DNA of 64,000 nucleotides from Actinomyces gaoshouyii. GTDB taxonomy: Bacteria; Actinomycetota; Actinomycetes; Actinomycetales; Actinomycetaceae. The position numbers and the translations under genes were made by a program. Location: NCBI RefSeq assembly GCF_002072175.1, contig NZ_MVIV01000005.1, positions 67,714 to 131,713 of the forward strand. Direction: 5' to 3'. The notes under the pieces are model-generated. The model worked only from the letters and a program-made list of their open reading frames with translations. It ran no database searches and was not told the DNA's origin. Numbering within the stretch: the stretch's first letter is position 1; each line of letters starts with the position of its first letter. Positions 1 through 10,534 of the stretch are shown one piece after another.

Positions 1-666
1 CGGGACGGGCACCCACATGTCCTCGCAGACCTCCACGTGGAAAACGAGGCCAGGGACGTCGGCGACGTCGAAGAGCAGGTGGGGACCGAAGGGCACGGTC
101 GCGTCAGCGGTTCCCGTGACTCCCGGCCCCCCGGGCCCCCGCACCCCCCGCAGGCGCGCGCGGCGCTGGTCGACCTCAGGAGCGTCGCCGGCGGCGAAGT
201 GCCGGGCCTCGTAGAACTCGCGGTAGGTGGGCAGGTAGGACTTGGGGGCGACGCCGCGCACGGCCCCTCCGGCGATGACGACGGCGCAGTTGAACAGGCG
301 ATCGCCCACGCGGATCGGGGCCCCGATGACGATCGCTGGAAGGAAGTCCTCGCTCGCGGCCCGGATGGTCTCGATGGCGGCCAGCGCCGCATCGAGGAGG
401 ACATCGGCGTGGAGGAGGTCGTCGATGGCGTAACCGGTTAGGCACAGCTCGGGGAAGGCGGCGAGGCAGACGCCGTCCTCCCCGAGCGCCCGGGCCTGGT
501 CGATGATGGCGGCGGCGTTCTTATCCGGGTCGCCGGGCACGGCAGGCAGGGTGACGGCGGCGACGCGAGCGAATCCCTGGTCGTAGGCGGAGCGGAAGAC
601 GATGCTCGGGCGGCCCGCGGCCTCGTCCTGCGGGTCCGCCCAGTGCTGGGTGTCCTGGGTTGCCAT
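1..666 (-). CDS. nadE: NAD+ synthase, glutamine-hydrolysing (5' part, cut by window edge)
   Basis: The last step of NAD synthesis: amidation of nicotinate adenine dinucleotide using ammonia from glutamine. Only about 222 N-terminal residues are in the window; they are the nitrilase-type glutaminase domain. The catalytic triad is visible: Glu in AAFPELCLTGY (about residue 68), Lys in PKSYLPTYREFYEARHF, and Cys in VEVCEDMWVP near the cut. The stretch closely resembles the mycobacterial large NadE. A Gly/Pro/Arg-rich insertion precedes the Cys motif. The synthetase domain must lie beyond base 1. The ATG at 666 was chosen because the family's N-terminus aligns from there. It is preceded by CAGGAT six bases upstream and no Shine-Dalgarno sequence, as expected for a leaderless gene. 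Confidence 0.9.
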   Translation of the reverse strand, partial: MATQDTQHWADPQDEAAGRPSIVFRSAYDQGFARVAAVTLPAVPGDPDKNAAAIIDQARALGEDGVCLAAFPELCLTGYAIDDLLHADVLLDAALAAIETIRAASEDFLPAIVIGAPIRVGDRLFNCAVVIAGGAVRGVAPKSYLPTYREFYEARHFAAGDAPEVDQRRARLRGVRGPGGPGVTGTADATVPFGPHLLFDVADVPGLVFHVEVCEDMWVPVP

Positions 667-733
667 GCCATGATCCTGCCATGATCCAAGCCGGCTCGGG
701 CCCGGCCCGGCCCACGTCGCCCCGGACCGGCGC

Positions 734-1744
734 TCAGATGGAGGCGCGGCGCACCAGCCGCCCTGGCAGCAGGGTCCGGGCCGGCACGCTCTCACCCCTC
801 AGCATGGCCGCCAGGCGCTCGACGCCGACCCTGCCCATCTCCTCGAAGGGAAGCGCCACGCAGGTCAGGCCGGGGCGGAGCTGCACGGGGGCGAGGTCCT
901 CGTCGTCGATGCCGATGATGGCGACATCGTCGCGCACGCGCAGGCCGCGCTCGCGCACAGCGTCGTAGGCGCCGATCGCCATCCTGTTGTTGCCGCACAG
1001 GAGGGCGGTCGTCCACGGGTTGGCGTCGAGGAGCTGGCCCGCGGCCCGGTAGCCGCCCTGGATGGTGCCGTACCCGACGGCGGTGGCAACGCCATCCCAG
1101 TCGATCCCGGCGCGCGTGAAGCTGGCCCGGTAGCCGTCACGCCGGGGCCGGGCACCGACGTCGGCCCCGGAGACCTCGATGACGCCGATGTCCCGGTGCT
1201 CCCCGGTAAGGAGCGCATCGGCCTCGAGACGGGCGATGCGCTCCTCATCGGGTCGGACGCTGGGACGCCCGCTGTCCGATGACTGGCAGTTGATGAGGAT
1301 CGTGGGGATGTCACGGACCTCGGCCGGCAAGGTGACCTGGGCGCCACTGGCGCGCGCCTGGAGGACGGCGCCCACCCGGTGCTCCAGGAGCGAGGCGACG
1401 GCGCGGCGGTCGTCCTCCGCGCGCCCCGTGGTGGGGATGAGGAGTAAGGGCATGCCCTCGCGCAGGGCGGCGTCCTGCATGCCGCGGATGATGGAGGAGG
1501 CCTGCGGGCCGGTGAGGATGTCGGTGACCACGCCTAGGGCGCTGCTCGACCGGGGGTGGGCGAGGCGCGCCGTCCCCTGCGGCCGGTAGTCGAGCTCCTT
1601 CGCGGCCCGGAGGACCCTCGCCCGCGTGGCCTGGGGGATGCGCGAGTCCGGGCGGTCGTTGAGGACGAAGGAGACGGTGGTCCGCGACACTCCGGCGGCG
1701 CTCGCGATATCCGCCATCGTCGCCCGGCGCTCCATACGGCTCAC
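734..1744 (-). CDS. LacI/GalR-family transcriptional regulator
   Basis: 336-residue DNA-binding repressor of normal LacI length. The N-terminal helix-turn-helix (TMADIASAAGVSRTTVSFVL, about residues 9-28) is followed by the hinge region and a periplasmic-binding-protein-like effector domain that starts at about residue 65 (SSSALGVVTDILTG). The GTG at 1744 is chosen because GGAGGAGG sits seven bases upstream; an ATG three codons later is the alternative. It is divergent from the HAD phosphatase at 1832, and an inverted repeat lies between them, so autoregulation or control of that neighbour is possible. The effector is unknown; LacI proteins usually sense sugars or nucleosides. Confidence 0.9.
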   Translation of the reverse strand: MSRMERRATMADIASAAGVSRTTVSFVLNDRPDSRIPQATRARVLRAAKELDYRPQGTARLAHPRSSSALGVVTDILTGPQASSIIRGMQDAALREGMPLLLIPTTGRAEDDRRAVASLLEHRVGAVLQARASGAQVTLPAEVRDIPTILINCQSSDSGRPSVRPDEERIARLEADALLTGEHRDIGVIEVSGADVGARPRRDGYRASFTRAGIDWDGVATAVGYGTIQGGYRAAGQLLDANPWTTALLCGNNRMAIGAYDAVRERGLRVRDDVAIIGIDDEDLAPVQLRPGLTCVALPFEEMGRVGVERLAAMLRGESVPARTLLPGRLVRRASI

Positions 1745-1772
1745 GGGCGGGCCTCCTCCCGGATCGATGCTC

Positions 1773-1809
1773 CGTGCCCACGATGCCACAGGGAGGCCCC
1801 GTGGGCACG
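1773..1809. promoter_or_regulatory. Inverted repeat in divergent promoter region (candidate operator)
   Basis: Perfect 10-bp arms CGTGCCCACG (1773-1782) and CGTGGGCACG (1800-1809) separated by 17 bp, between the divergent LacI regulator and HAD genes. The right arm ends 10 bases before the TACGCT hexamer that serves as the probable -10 of the HAD gene. It could be a two-half-site operator or a leader hairpin. Binding by the adjacent regulator is inference. Confidence 0.4.
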
Positions 1810-1831
1810 CGCCGCGCGCTACGCTCATGGG

Positions 1832-2593
1832 ATGGCGGTCACAGTTCTTCCCTCCCATCCGGGCTTCACGATCCGAGCAGTCCTGTGGGACATGGATGGC
1901 ACTCTCATAGACTCCCAACCGTTCTGGGATGAGGCCTTCGTCACCCGCACCCGCGAGGCCGGGGGCGCTCCCACCCGGGGGATCGTGGAACGCCTCACCG
2001 GAGCGTCCATCGAGACGGCGCGGCGACTCATCGCGGAGACGGGCGCCGTCTCCGACTGGACGGACCCGGCCGCTGGGGATCTCTTCACCGCGATCGCCGA
2101 CGACGTCGGGGCACGCGTGGCGGCCTCCCCTCCCTTGCTCCCCGGCGCGGAGCGGATCACCTCGGCCTTGGCGCAGCGCGGAGTCGCGCAGGCGATCGTG
2201 TCCGCTTCCCCCCGCCGGATCGTCGAGAGCGTGGCGCGCGCCCTGGGGGACGTGTTCGCCGTGACCATCACGGGGGACGACGGCGCGGGTGCCAAGCCCG
2301 ACCCCCTCCCCTACGCCACGGCGGTCGAGCGACTCGGCCTGACCCCCGCGGAATGCGTCGTCGTGGAGGACTCGGCGACGGGCGTGGCCTCGGCCCGTGC
2401 CAATGGGATCCATGTGGTCCAGATCGGCGCGACCAAGGTGTTCCCCGCCGATCCCGGGCTCGTCGTCGTGCCCGACCTGACCTCGGTGACGCCCCATGCC
2501 CTCCTGCGAGAGGACCGGCGGGATGCCCCCACAGGCGGTGCCGCCACTGCCGGCACCGCGCCGTCTCCGGATCAGCACCGGGGGGCACGATAA
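1832..2593 (+). CDS. HAD-superfamily hydrolase (phosphatase, beta-PGM-like subfamily)
   Basis: 253-residue soluble phosphatase of the HAD-IA group. Motif I is DMDGTLIDSQ (about residues 21-30, nucleophile and acid Asp residues), motif II is the Ser in IVSASPRR, motif III is the Lys in GAKPDP, and motif IV is VVEDSATGVASA. These resemble phosphoglycolate and sugar-phosphate phosphatases; the substrate cannot be read from sequence. The ATG at 1832 follows TACGCT by six bases with no Shine-Dalgarno sequence, suggesting leaderless transcription. An overlapping ATG at 1827 is in another frame. The last 20 or so residues are Ala/Gly/Thr-rich and probably disordered. Confidence 0.85.
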   Translation: MAVTVLPSHPGFTIRAVLWDMDGTLIDSQPFWDEAFVTRTREAGGAPTRGIVERLTGASIETARRLIAETGAVSDWTDPAAGDLFTAIADDVGARVAASPPLLPGAERITSALAQRGVAQAIVSASPRRIVESVARALGDVFAVTITGDDGAGAKPDPLPYATAVERLGLTPAECVVVEDSATGVASARANGIHVVQIGATKVFPADPGLVVVPDLTSVTPHALLREDRRDAPTGGAATAGTAPSPDQHRGAR

Positions 2594-2971
2594 ACACCGT
2601 TGAACCCCCTCCCCCTGTTGCTCCCTGTCCCGGGAGGGCCTGGAGAGGGGACTGGTCGAGGAGATCCGCGCCCTGGGCCACGGGGTCAATCCGGACCGCC
2701 AATTCGCGAGCGCGCTGTGAAGGTCTTCTCATGAGGATCGTCAGGCATATTCACGGACCGATCCATGAGCTCCGACATCTCGTTACGGAAATGTGATCCC
2801 GCGGGCGCCGGGGCTCCGATCTGGCGATTCTCCGCCGTTTCGAACGGATCGGGACTCGGCGAGATCCCATTCCACGACAACTTCTGAGCGACGAATGTGC
2901 TTCGCGGCGATCAAGTCGCATATGATGACGCCGTCGGGAAACGCCCCGGCACGAGGAGATCAGGGACTCCG

Positions 2972-3046
2972 ATGACATGCCGCGGCGCTCGGGACTCGCG
3001 CGTTTCAGGGACCGCGCCCCCGTACCCGACCGGGGCCCCGCACTGA
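2972..3046 (+). CDS. Candidate 24-residue small ORF ending inside a terminator loop
   Basis: ATG at 2972 to TGA at 3044. The TGA forms the tetraloop of the terminator at 3032-3064. A GAGGAG lies about 13 bases before the ATG, and TATGAT at 2921-2926 could be the promoter -10. The peptide starts MTCRGARDSR and has no recognised domain. It may instead be a short non-coding RNA with a chance reading frame; the terminator is the solid part of this unit. Confidence 0.2.
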   Translation: MTCRGARDSRVSGTAPPYPTGAPH

Positions 3047-3064
3047 GGTGCGGGGCCCCTTTTT
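3032..3064 (+). terminator. Rho-independent terminator
   Basis: Perfect 12-bp stem (GGGGCCCCGCAC / GTGCGGGGCCCC) with loop TGAG, followed directly by five T residues. It is the only classical T-tailed terminator noted here. No ordinary gene ends just upstream on this strand, so it probably closes a short transcript. Confidence 0.85.
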
Positions 3065-3114
3065 CGTTCCTCACGGACGACACATGTGAAATCGGGCATA
3101 CTATACCCACGTCC

Positions 3115-3233
3115 TTCAGGATCGCTTCTCACATAAATAGTAACAGAAAAATAACATCCTGAAATAGGAGCCGCTCTTAGTGGGATATCGCCATCCCTAC
3201 GGTCATCCGACATACATGGTTGGCATTCAGGAT
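3115..3233. repeat. Three copies of an 8-mer, TTCAGGAT, in an AT-rich patch
   Basis: TTCAGGAT occurs at 3115-3122 and 3226-3233, and its inverse ATCCTGAA at 3156-3163. The first and second copies form an inverted repeat around an A/T-rich spacer (ATAAATAG, AACAGAAAAATAAC). Three copies in 120 bp is unexpected at this base composition. Possible protein-binding sites; no gene clearly starts here. Confidence 0.45.
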
Positions 3234-3322
3234 CACCCGCAACCCATACCCCTGCAGGTACCCGATGCTCGTCCACCCGCCCTCTTTGCGGGGCGCGGGG
3301 AGCGGCACCACGAGCGCTATGC

Positions 3323-3365
3323 GCGATGGCGCGCCCGACCTTTTCCTGGCCGGGCGCGCCATCGC
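3323..3365 (-). terminator. Terminator hairpin downstream of clpB
   Basis: Perfect 15-bp arms (GCGATGGCGCGCCCG at 3323-3337 and its complement at 3351-3365) with a 13-base loop, starting 11 bases past the clpB stop codon. There is no T tract, as is common for high-GC terminators. Confidence 0.65.
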
Positions 3366-3376
3366 GATGCGTCGCT

Positions 3377-6115
<2,739 letters not shown>

Positions 6116-6192
6116 ATGCGGGCCTCCTTGAGGACCTGAGTGCGACGCCGCCGGACGGTCCGGGCATCTTCGACGGGAGCAACCCCCGCAAG

Positions 6193-6213
6193 GGTGAGTC
6201 TATTCCACTCAAC
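6193..6213 (-). promoter_or_regulatory. HAIR operator for HspR upstream of clpB
   Basis: On the minus strand the site reads GTTGAGT-N7-ACTCACC, matching the HspR inverted repeat CTTGAGT-N7-ACTCAAG at 11 of 14 arm positions. It lies 78 bases before the clpB ATG. HspR is encoded in this window at 16985-17437. Confidence 0.85.
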
Positions 6214-6292
6214 TCTGCGTGATCCTCGCCCGTCCTCCCCCGCGGGCGCCGGATCCCGCCGAAGGAGAGCCGTGAGCGGTCCCGCACCACGA

Positions 6293-6335
6293 GGTGGTCC
6301 CCACCGCCCCGGTATTCGGGGCGGTGGGGACCACC
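6293..6335 (-). terminator. Terminator hairpin after the serine protease gene
   Basis: Perfect 19-bp arms (6293-6311 and 6317-6335) with a five-base loop GTATT, 41 bases past the protease stop codon. No T tract. It separates the membrane protein/protease operon from the clpB promoter region. Confidence 0.75.
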
Positions 6336-6376
6336 GGCTTCGAGCGGTCGACCGGAACGGCCCGCTCAGCCGCGCC

Positions 6377-7273
6377 TCACTGCTCGCCGCGGTCCCCGCC
6401 CTCGGACTCCTGGGCGTCCGGACGGCGGCGCATGACGAAGTAGGTGCCGGCACCGGCAGCCACCAGGGCGACAGCCCCACCACCGATCCACAGCGGACTC
6501 AGCCCGTCGGAGCCCGACACGGCGTCGTCGCTCCTGGCCCCGCCCGAGCCCTTGTTGCTGCCGTCGACCACTCCCATGATCCACTCACGCTGCTCCGCCA
6601 CCTGGGCGTAAGCGGCGTTACTGGAGCGCGTGTCATCGCCCTCGGTGTCAAGGCTCGCGGAGAGCACGCCGACGAGCTCGCCGTTGACGAACAGGGGAGC
6701 CCCGGAGTCGCCGGCCTGGGTCTTGGCGCCGTCCTGCGCCGTGACCTGGATGGAGGGGGCGCCCTCGTAGAGGGAGATCTCGCTGAAGCCCTCGATCTTG
6801 CCGCGCGCTGTGGGCAGGCGGGTCTGGCCGCCGGAGCCGTCCTCGGACCAGCCGTACATGGTGCCCTCACCGGAGTCAGGGGTCTTGGAGGCGAGCGTGG
6901 GGTAGCTGGACAGGCCCATGTCCTCCACGGTGTGCAGAAGGGCGAAGTCACCAGCGGGAGCGACCTCCCACCGGTCGATGGCCACCGTGCGCTGGTTGCT
7001 TCCCTGGCCGAGGCGCACCGACCCGGCGGGGTTGGGGTACGTGTCGACGCAGTGGCGGGCGGTGAGCACCCAGTGGGGAGCGATCGCGGCGCCGGTGCAG
7101 CCACCCGCCTCACTACCCGTGCCGAGCTCCTCGGAGACGACGGCATTGGACTCGTCATTCTCCTCGGCGAAGGTGCTGGACTCCAGCGCCTGGGCGGCTG
7201 TCGCCGGGAGCAGGATCGTCAGGGCGATGGCCGAGGTGGCCACGACGGCGCGAATGGGGCGCAGGATTTTCAT
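6377..7273 (-). CDS. Secreted, membrane-anchored trypsin-like serine protease
   Basis: 298 residues. A signal peptide (hydrophobic residues 9-29) leads into an S1/chymotrypsin-type domain with a complete triad: His74 in LTARHCVD, Asp109 in GDFALLH and Ser190 in QAGDSGAPLF. Cys59 and Cys75 match the conserved disulfide next to the catalytic His. A transmembrane helix (about 258-280) followed by RRR anchors it with the catalytic domain outside; no LPXTG sorting motif is present. It starts 10 bases after the upstream membrane-protein gene, with AAAGGAA as ribosome site across the gap, so the two are cotranscribed. A role in processing cell-surface proteins is inferred from location only. Confidence 0.85.
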   Translation of the reverse strand: MKILRPIRAVVATSAIALTILLPATAAQALESSTFAEENDESNAVVSEELGTGSEAGGCTGAAIAPHWVLTARHCVDTYPNPAGSVRLGQGSNQRTVAIDRWEVAPAGDFALLHTVEDMGLSSYPTLASKTPDSGEGTMYGWSEDGSGGQTRLPTARGKIEGFSEISLYEGAPSIQVTAQDGAKTQAGDSGAPLFVNGELVGVLSASLDTEGDDTRSSNAAYAQVAEQREWIMGVVDGSNKGSGGARSDDAVSGSDGLSPLWIGGGAVALVAAGAGTYFVMRRRPDAQESEGGDRGEQ

Positions 7274-7283
7274 GGTGTTCCTT

Positions 7284-8396
7284 TCAGTTCAGGTCGGTGG
7301 CAGTGTGCTGTGCGGTGGACGGGGAGCGGAGGGCTCCGGAGCGCCCGAGGGCGGGCCGGGGCGGCAGGGTCGTGCAGGAGACGGTCTGCACGATGCGGCG
7401 CACCGCCCACTCCAGGGGGCCGTGGTTGAAGCGTGTGCGGATGATCATGGCCACTGCCATGCTCCCCAGGACCGTTCCCACCGCCAGCACCGGGAAGTGC
7501 GTCGGGCCGGAGGCAGTCAGGACGGCGCCCGCAGTCAGCACGTGGACGACGTACACGGTCAGGGACATCGACCCCATAGCCTGCAGCGGGTACAGCCACC
7601 GTCCGGCCCTGCCGGCGATGAGGCTCAGGCTGATGACCACCAGAGCGCCGCCGGTGGCCGAGACGAGGTCGACAAAGCTACCGGTGTGGGTCTCCGGGTT
7701 GATCAGCGCCAGGAGGAGCAGCCGGTCGCGGCTTCCCTGGAAGGCGGAGTCGATGTTCACGACGTCGCTCAGGTAGGTACCGGTCACGGCGGCCAGGAGA
7801 CCGGCCGCGGCGACCATCGCCTGGGCAGGCACCGACGCGACGACCAGCAGACGGTGCACCAGCACGCCCACCACCATGTAGGCGGCCCAGGTCACCGCCG
7901 GGTAGGGGGCGACGAGGAAGGGAGGCAGGACAGTCATAAAGGACACGGCGTGCACGACGGCGGAGGCGACGGCAAGCCACAGCAGCAGCACGGCCAGGGC
8001 GCGGTTGGTCCACCGCGGGACACAGGCGAGGGCGATGTAGCAGATGCCGAAAGCCTGCAGCACGACGGAGATGTCCCCTGAGAAGGGGTCGATGAGCTGG
8101 TGGATGACGATGAGCAGGGCGCCGCGGACCATGAGTGCGTGCCGGGAGGAGGCCAGGGCCGTCCCGCCCTCACGGACGCCGCGGGTGGACATGATCGACA
8201 GGGAAACGCCCGCGAGCACGGCGAACAGCGCGGAGGGGAAGCCGATGAAGAGCACCCCTGCCTCTCCCTGCGGCATCATGATGTGCGCGATGATCATCCC
8301 GATCAGGGCGATCGCGCGAGCGATGTCGAGCCCGACGATACGCGCGGCGCGGGATGCAGCAGGCGCTGCCGATGACGTTGTTGGCGATACTGACAT
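7284..8396 (-). CDS. Polytopic membrane protein, DUF418/acyltransferase-like
   Basis: 370 residues with about 10 hydrophobic segments. The N-terminal motif GLDIARAIALIGMIIAHI is typical of DUF418/DUF1624 and related acyltransferase-3-like membrane proteins, which may move acyl groups to cell-envelope molecules. The ATG at 8396 was chosen because the membrane domain starts shortly after it; longer upstream reading lacks protein character. The tail after the last helix is basic and Pro-rich. It is the first gene of an operon with the serine protease and divergent from the response regulator at 8604. The substrate is unknown. Confidence 0.7.
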   Translation of the reverse strand: MSVSPTTSSAAPAASRAARIVGLDIARAIALIGMIIAHIMMPQGEAGVLFIGFPSALFAVLAGVSLSIMSTRGVREGGTALASSRHALMVRGALLIVIHQLIDPFSGDISVVLQAFGICYIALACVPRWTNRALAVLLLWLAVASAVVHAVSFMTVLPPFLVAPYPAVTWAAYMVVGVLVHRLLVVASVPAQAMVAAAGLLAAVTGTYLSDVVNIDSAFQGSRDRLLLLALINPETHTGSFVDLVSATGGALVVISLSLIAGRAGRWLYPLQAMGSMSLTVYVVHVLTAGAVLTASGPTHFPVLAVGTVLGSMAVAMIIRTRFNHGPLEWAVRRIVQTVSCTTLPPRPALGRSGALRSPSTAQHTATDLN

Positions 8397-8603
8397 GGCT
8401 GCGACAATATGAGCCTCTTTGTTGTCGTAGCGTAAAAGCCGGGCGCAGACGGGATAACACCACTCCCGGCGCCGGCGTGAGCGGCAAGGCCCCTTCGAGC
8501 AGTCGCAGGACGCGTGAGCGGCAGGGCCCGGCCCCATCCCGGGAGGATGCCAGGCCACCGCGTAAGATTTGGGAGGGATGATGAGGAAGGCTGAAGGGAT
8601 CTC

Positions 8604-9263
8604 ATGCGTGTCCTGGTGGTTGAGGACGAGTCCTACCTGGCAGAGGCGATCGCCCGGGGCCTGCGCCGCGAGTCGATGGCCGTGGACGTGATCGGCGACG
8701 GGCTGGAGGCCCTGGAGGCGATCAGCACGACCGACTATGACGTCGTCGTCCTGGACCGGGATCTGCCGGGGATGCACGGCGATCAGCTCTGCGCACGCCT
8801 GGTCACGGACTTCCCGCGCACCAGGGTTCTCATGCTCACGGCCGCCAGGTCCCTGGACGAGCGCGTCAGGGGCCTGTCGATCGGCGCGGACGACTACCTC
8901 ACCAAGCCCTTCGAGTTCCCCGAGCTCGTGGCGCGCCTACTGGCCCTGGGCCGGCGCAGCCAGCCGGCCCGCACCCCGGTGCTCCAGGCCAACGGCGTGC
9001 GCCTGGATCCCTTCCGCAGGGAGGTGGCGCGTGACGGGCAACAGGTACAGCTCAGCCCCAAGGAGTTCGCGGTCCTGCGGGTCCTCATGGAAGCCGACGG
9101 CGGCGTACTATCCGCCGAGACCCTCCTGGAGAAGGCGTGGGACGCGAACGCCGACCCCTTCACCAGCTCGATCCGGGTGACGATCTCCCACCTGCGCAAG
9201 CGCCTGGGGCAGCCGTGGGTGATCCAGACGGTCCCAGGTGCCGGCTACCGCTTCGGGAGCTGA
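8604..9263 (+). CDS. Two-component response regulator, OmpR/PhoB family
   Basis: 219 residues. The receiver domain (1-118) shows acidic pocket ED (8-9), phospho-acceptor Asp51 in VLDRDLPGMHG, Thr79 and Lys101 in LTKPF. The C-terminal winged helix (about 125-219) ends in the typical IRVTISHLRKRLG...VPGAGYRF. It is followed by the sensor kinase with a six-base gap, so they form one operon. TAAGAT at 8562-8567 could be a -10, giving a leader with GAAGGG before the ATG. The regulated genes are unknown; the divergent membrane protein/protease operon is a candidate target by position only. Confidence 0.95.
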   Translation: MRVLVVEDESYLAEAIARGLRRESMAVDVIGDGLEALEAISTTDYDVVVLDRDLPGMHGDQLCARLVTDFPRTRVLMLTAARSLDERVRGLSIGADDYLTKPFEFPELVARLLALGRRSQPARTPVLQANGVRLDPFRREVARDGQQVQLSPKEFAVLRVLMEADGGVLSAETLLEKAWDANADPFTSSIRVTISHLRKRLGQPWVIQTVPGAGYRFGS

Positions 9264-9269
9264 GGAGCG

Positions 9270-10445
9270 GTGCGGAGGACCAGCACGTGGCGCCGTCGCC
9301 GTCTGACGCTGCGCACCCGCCTGACCCTGAGCTACGCGGGCCTGGTGACGGCCTCCGGCACGGTCCTGGCCGCCGTCGTCTACCTGTACATGCGGCTCGT
9401 ACCGGTCAGCTTCGAGCCGATCCTGCCCGAGGAGGGGGACGACGCCGTCGAGATCCAGCTGTACCTGGCGCTCATGATGTCCGAGTTCTTCAGGACGATG
9501 CTCGTCATCTCCCTCGGCGCCCTCCTGCTGCTGTCGCTGCTGTCCGCCGTGATCGGGTGGGTCGTAGCCGGGCGCATGCTGGCGCCGCTGTCAGCCATGA
9601 GCGAGGCCTCCAGGCGTGCGGCGCACGGTGACCTCGGCCAGAGGCTGGACCTGCACGGCCCCCACGACGAGATCCGCGACCTGGCGGACACCTTCGACCA
9701 CATGCTGGCATCGCTGGAGGCCTCGTTCACCGCGCACCGGCGCTTCGCCTCCAACGCCTCCCACGAGCTGCGCACGCCCCTGGCCACGACCCAGGCGATG
9801 ATCGACGTGACACTGGCGGACCCCGAGGCCTCGGTCGAGCAGCTGCGGACCATGGCCGAGCGGGTGCGCGAGACCAACCGCGCCAACGTGGAGACGGTAG
9901 ACGCCCTGCTGGACCTGGCCCAGGCGCAGTCCGGCACCCTGGCCCACGAGCGCGTGGACCTGGCGGGGATCCTGCGCTCGGTGCTGGCGGACGCGGCCGA
10001 GGAGGCCCGCTGCCACCAGGTGAGCCTGCCCCGCCCGCCGCGCGCGAGCGCCGTGGTCGAGGGCGACCCGGTACTGCTGCGTCAGGCCGTGTCCAACCTC
10101 GTGCGCAACGCAGTGCGCCACAACCGGCCGGGTGGCAGCGTGTCCACGACCATCAGCGGCGCCGAGCCTCGAGCAAGCTCACCGGGGCAGGGCGGGACGG
10201 TCGAGGTCTCAGTGGCCAACACCGGCCCGCTCGTATCCGAGGAGGACCTGGAGACCCTGTGCGAGCCCTTCGTGCGCGGCGCGGGCCGAGGTCGCACACG
10301 CGGCAGCGGTCATGGACTCGGCCTGGCGATCGTCTCAGCCGTAGCGGTTGCCCACTCAGGCAAGCTGAGCCTGGCACCACGACCGGGCGGAGGGCTGGTC
10401 GCCGCCCTGGAGCTGCCGTCGGCGCCGTGCCAGGAGGATGAGTAG
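9270..10445 (+). CDS. Two-component sensor histidine kinase
   Basis: 391-residue membrane kinase paired with the preceding regulator. Transmembrane helices at about 20-41 and 78-100 flank a short extracytoplasmic loop of about 35 residues rich in acidic residues (PEEGDDAVE), suggesting sensing of a cation or membrane signal. A HAMP domain follows (100-152), then the phospho-acceptor His165 in SNASHELRTPLATT, an HATPase domain with N-box NLVRNAVRHN, and G-box GSGHGLGLAIV. The start is GTG with GAGGAGC just upstream. Overall architecture resembles CseC/CutS-type actinobacterial kinases. Confidence 0.93.
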   Translation: MRRTSTWRRRRLTLRTRLTLSYAGLVTASGTVLAAVVYLYMRLVPVSFEPILPEEGDDAVEIQLYLALMMSEFFRTMLVISLGALLLLSLLSAVIGWVVAGRMLAPLSAMSEASRRAAHGDLGQRLDLHGPHDEIRDLADTFDHMLASLEASFTAHRRFASNASHELRTPLATTQAMIDVTLADPEASVEQLRTMAERVRETNRANVETVDALLDLAQAQSGTLAHERVDLAGILRSVLADAAEEARCHQVSLPRPPRASAVVEGDPVLLRQAVSNLVRNAVRHNRPGGSVSTTISGAEPRASSPGQGGTVEVSVANTGPLVSEEDLETLCEPFVRGAGRGRTRGSGHGLGLAIVSAVAVAHSGKLSLAPRPGGGLVAALELPSAPCQEDE

Positions 10446-10534
10446 CCCTCCCGTCACCGCCGTGGCGACAGGCATGATCAGCAGTTGGCCGACGGCGACG
10501 ATCCGACCCGGCTCCACGGACGTACCCTTCGGAC

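Larger units (their letters stand above)
2594..3376. other. Gene-poor 0.8-kb interval between the HAD gene and clpB
   Basis: No convincing full gene. At about 2630-2710, plus strand, one frame reads like the C-terminal end of a protein (REGLERGLVEEIRALGHGV, then on to a TGA at 2708-2710) but has no start codon and an upstream TGA, so it is probably a remnant. A possible -10 (TATGAT, 2921-2926) precedes a 24-codon ORF and a strong terminator at 3032-3064. Bases 3085-3180 are unusually AT-rich and carry a repeated 8-mer. The clpB terminator closes the interval. A long minus-strand frame at 2751-3110 is rich in Arg/Ser with no recognisable fold. Confidence 0.6.

Noticed and set aside
2751-3110. 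119-codon minus-strand frame in the gene-poor interval
   Set aside because: Arg/Ser-rich, no fold or homology, runs across the terminator at 3032-3064.
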